Assembly (NCBI GenBank): GCA_964506905.1
Contig: CAZDNW010000057.1
Location: forward strand, 1 to 31,452
DNA from: JALWZX01 sp964506905
GTDB taxonomy: Bacteria > Patescibacteriota > WWE3 > 2-01-FULL-39-13
DNA length: 31,452 nt
Direction of reading: 5' to 3'
A program made the position numbers and the translations under genes. Below are positions 31,443 through 31,452 of this stretch, one piece after another (the first letter of the stretch is position 1; the number at the start of each line of letters is the position of its first letter). The notes beneath the pieces are model-generated. The model did no database searches. It was not told the DNA's origin and saw only the letters and a program-made list of their open reading frames with translations.

Positions 31443-31452
31443 GAATGAAAAA

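Overview
The window is strongly AT-rich, densely packed bacterial DNA with compact genes, short or overlapping junctions and no ribosomal RNA, transposon or phage gene. The gene set (several polyprenol-phosphate-type glycosyltransferases, CAP-domain membrane protein, FtsEX with an M23 peptidase, membrane-anchored Clp-like AAA+ protein, very compact proteins) suggests a Candidate Phyla Radiation (Patescibacteria) genome; a Dojkabacteria/Katanobacteria-like lineage is only a guess. UGA ends at least two genes (capA-like and the flavin reductase) and prfB (RF2) is present, so the code looks standard, which argues against Gracilibacteria/Absconditabacteria.

Layout. 1-2607 (minus): cell-surface glycan genes (partial GT4, flippase-like membrane protein, GT2). 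2669-6424: exonuclease III (minus), then a divergent pair on the plus strand, CapA-like protein and oligoendopeptidase F. 6447-12210 (minus): nucleotide-sugar block (UDP-glucuronate-4-epimerase-like, GalE, UDP-glucose dehydrogenase) followed by an ALG5-like GT2 and a DPM1-GtrA fusion, separated by a 96-bp tandem repeat that copies the 3' end of the fusion gene. 12243-13962: small membrane proteins and a CAP/SCP-domain protein. 13989-17582 (minus): a cell-division operon in the order membrane-anchored small protein, FtsE, FtsX, secreted coiled-coil M23 peptidase. 17616-22361: prfB, a membrane-anchored double-AAA+ Clp homologue, and a GalT-like HIT protein. 22431-24346: a GT2 on the plus strand and an M29 aminopeptidase. 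24380-25186: TauE/SafE transporter. 25321-31406 (minus): a SUF iron-sulfur operon headed by a four-cysteine ArsR-type regulator (regulator-sufC-sufB-sufD-sufS-sufU), continuing into a DUF1858/3Fe-4S ferredoxin fusion and a flavin reductase.

How the parts work together. UDP-glucose is turned into UDP-glucuronate and UDP-galacturonate, and lipid-linked sugar transferases use such donors for a surface polymer. FtsEX spans the membrane and should control the peptidase encoded just downstream. The SUF operon carries its own probable redox pair, suggesting coupled electron delivery to cluster assembly.

Most notable points: the M23 peptidase domain has its two halves in swapped order (HxH before HxxxD and YxHL), an apparent circular permutation; the Clp-like protein lacks the aromatic pore loops in both AAA+ rings; many genes carry a -10 box 5-10 nt before the start codon, implying leaderless or almost leaderless mRNAs, while one clear Shine-Dalgarno sequence was found, inside ftsE ahead of ftsX; and the SUF regulator promoter is covered by a perfect 20-bp palindrome.
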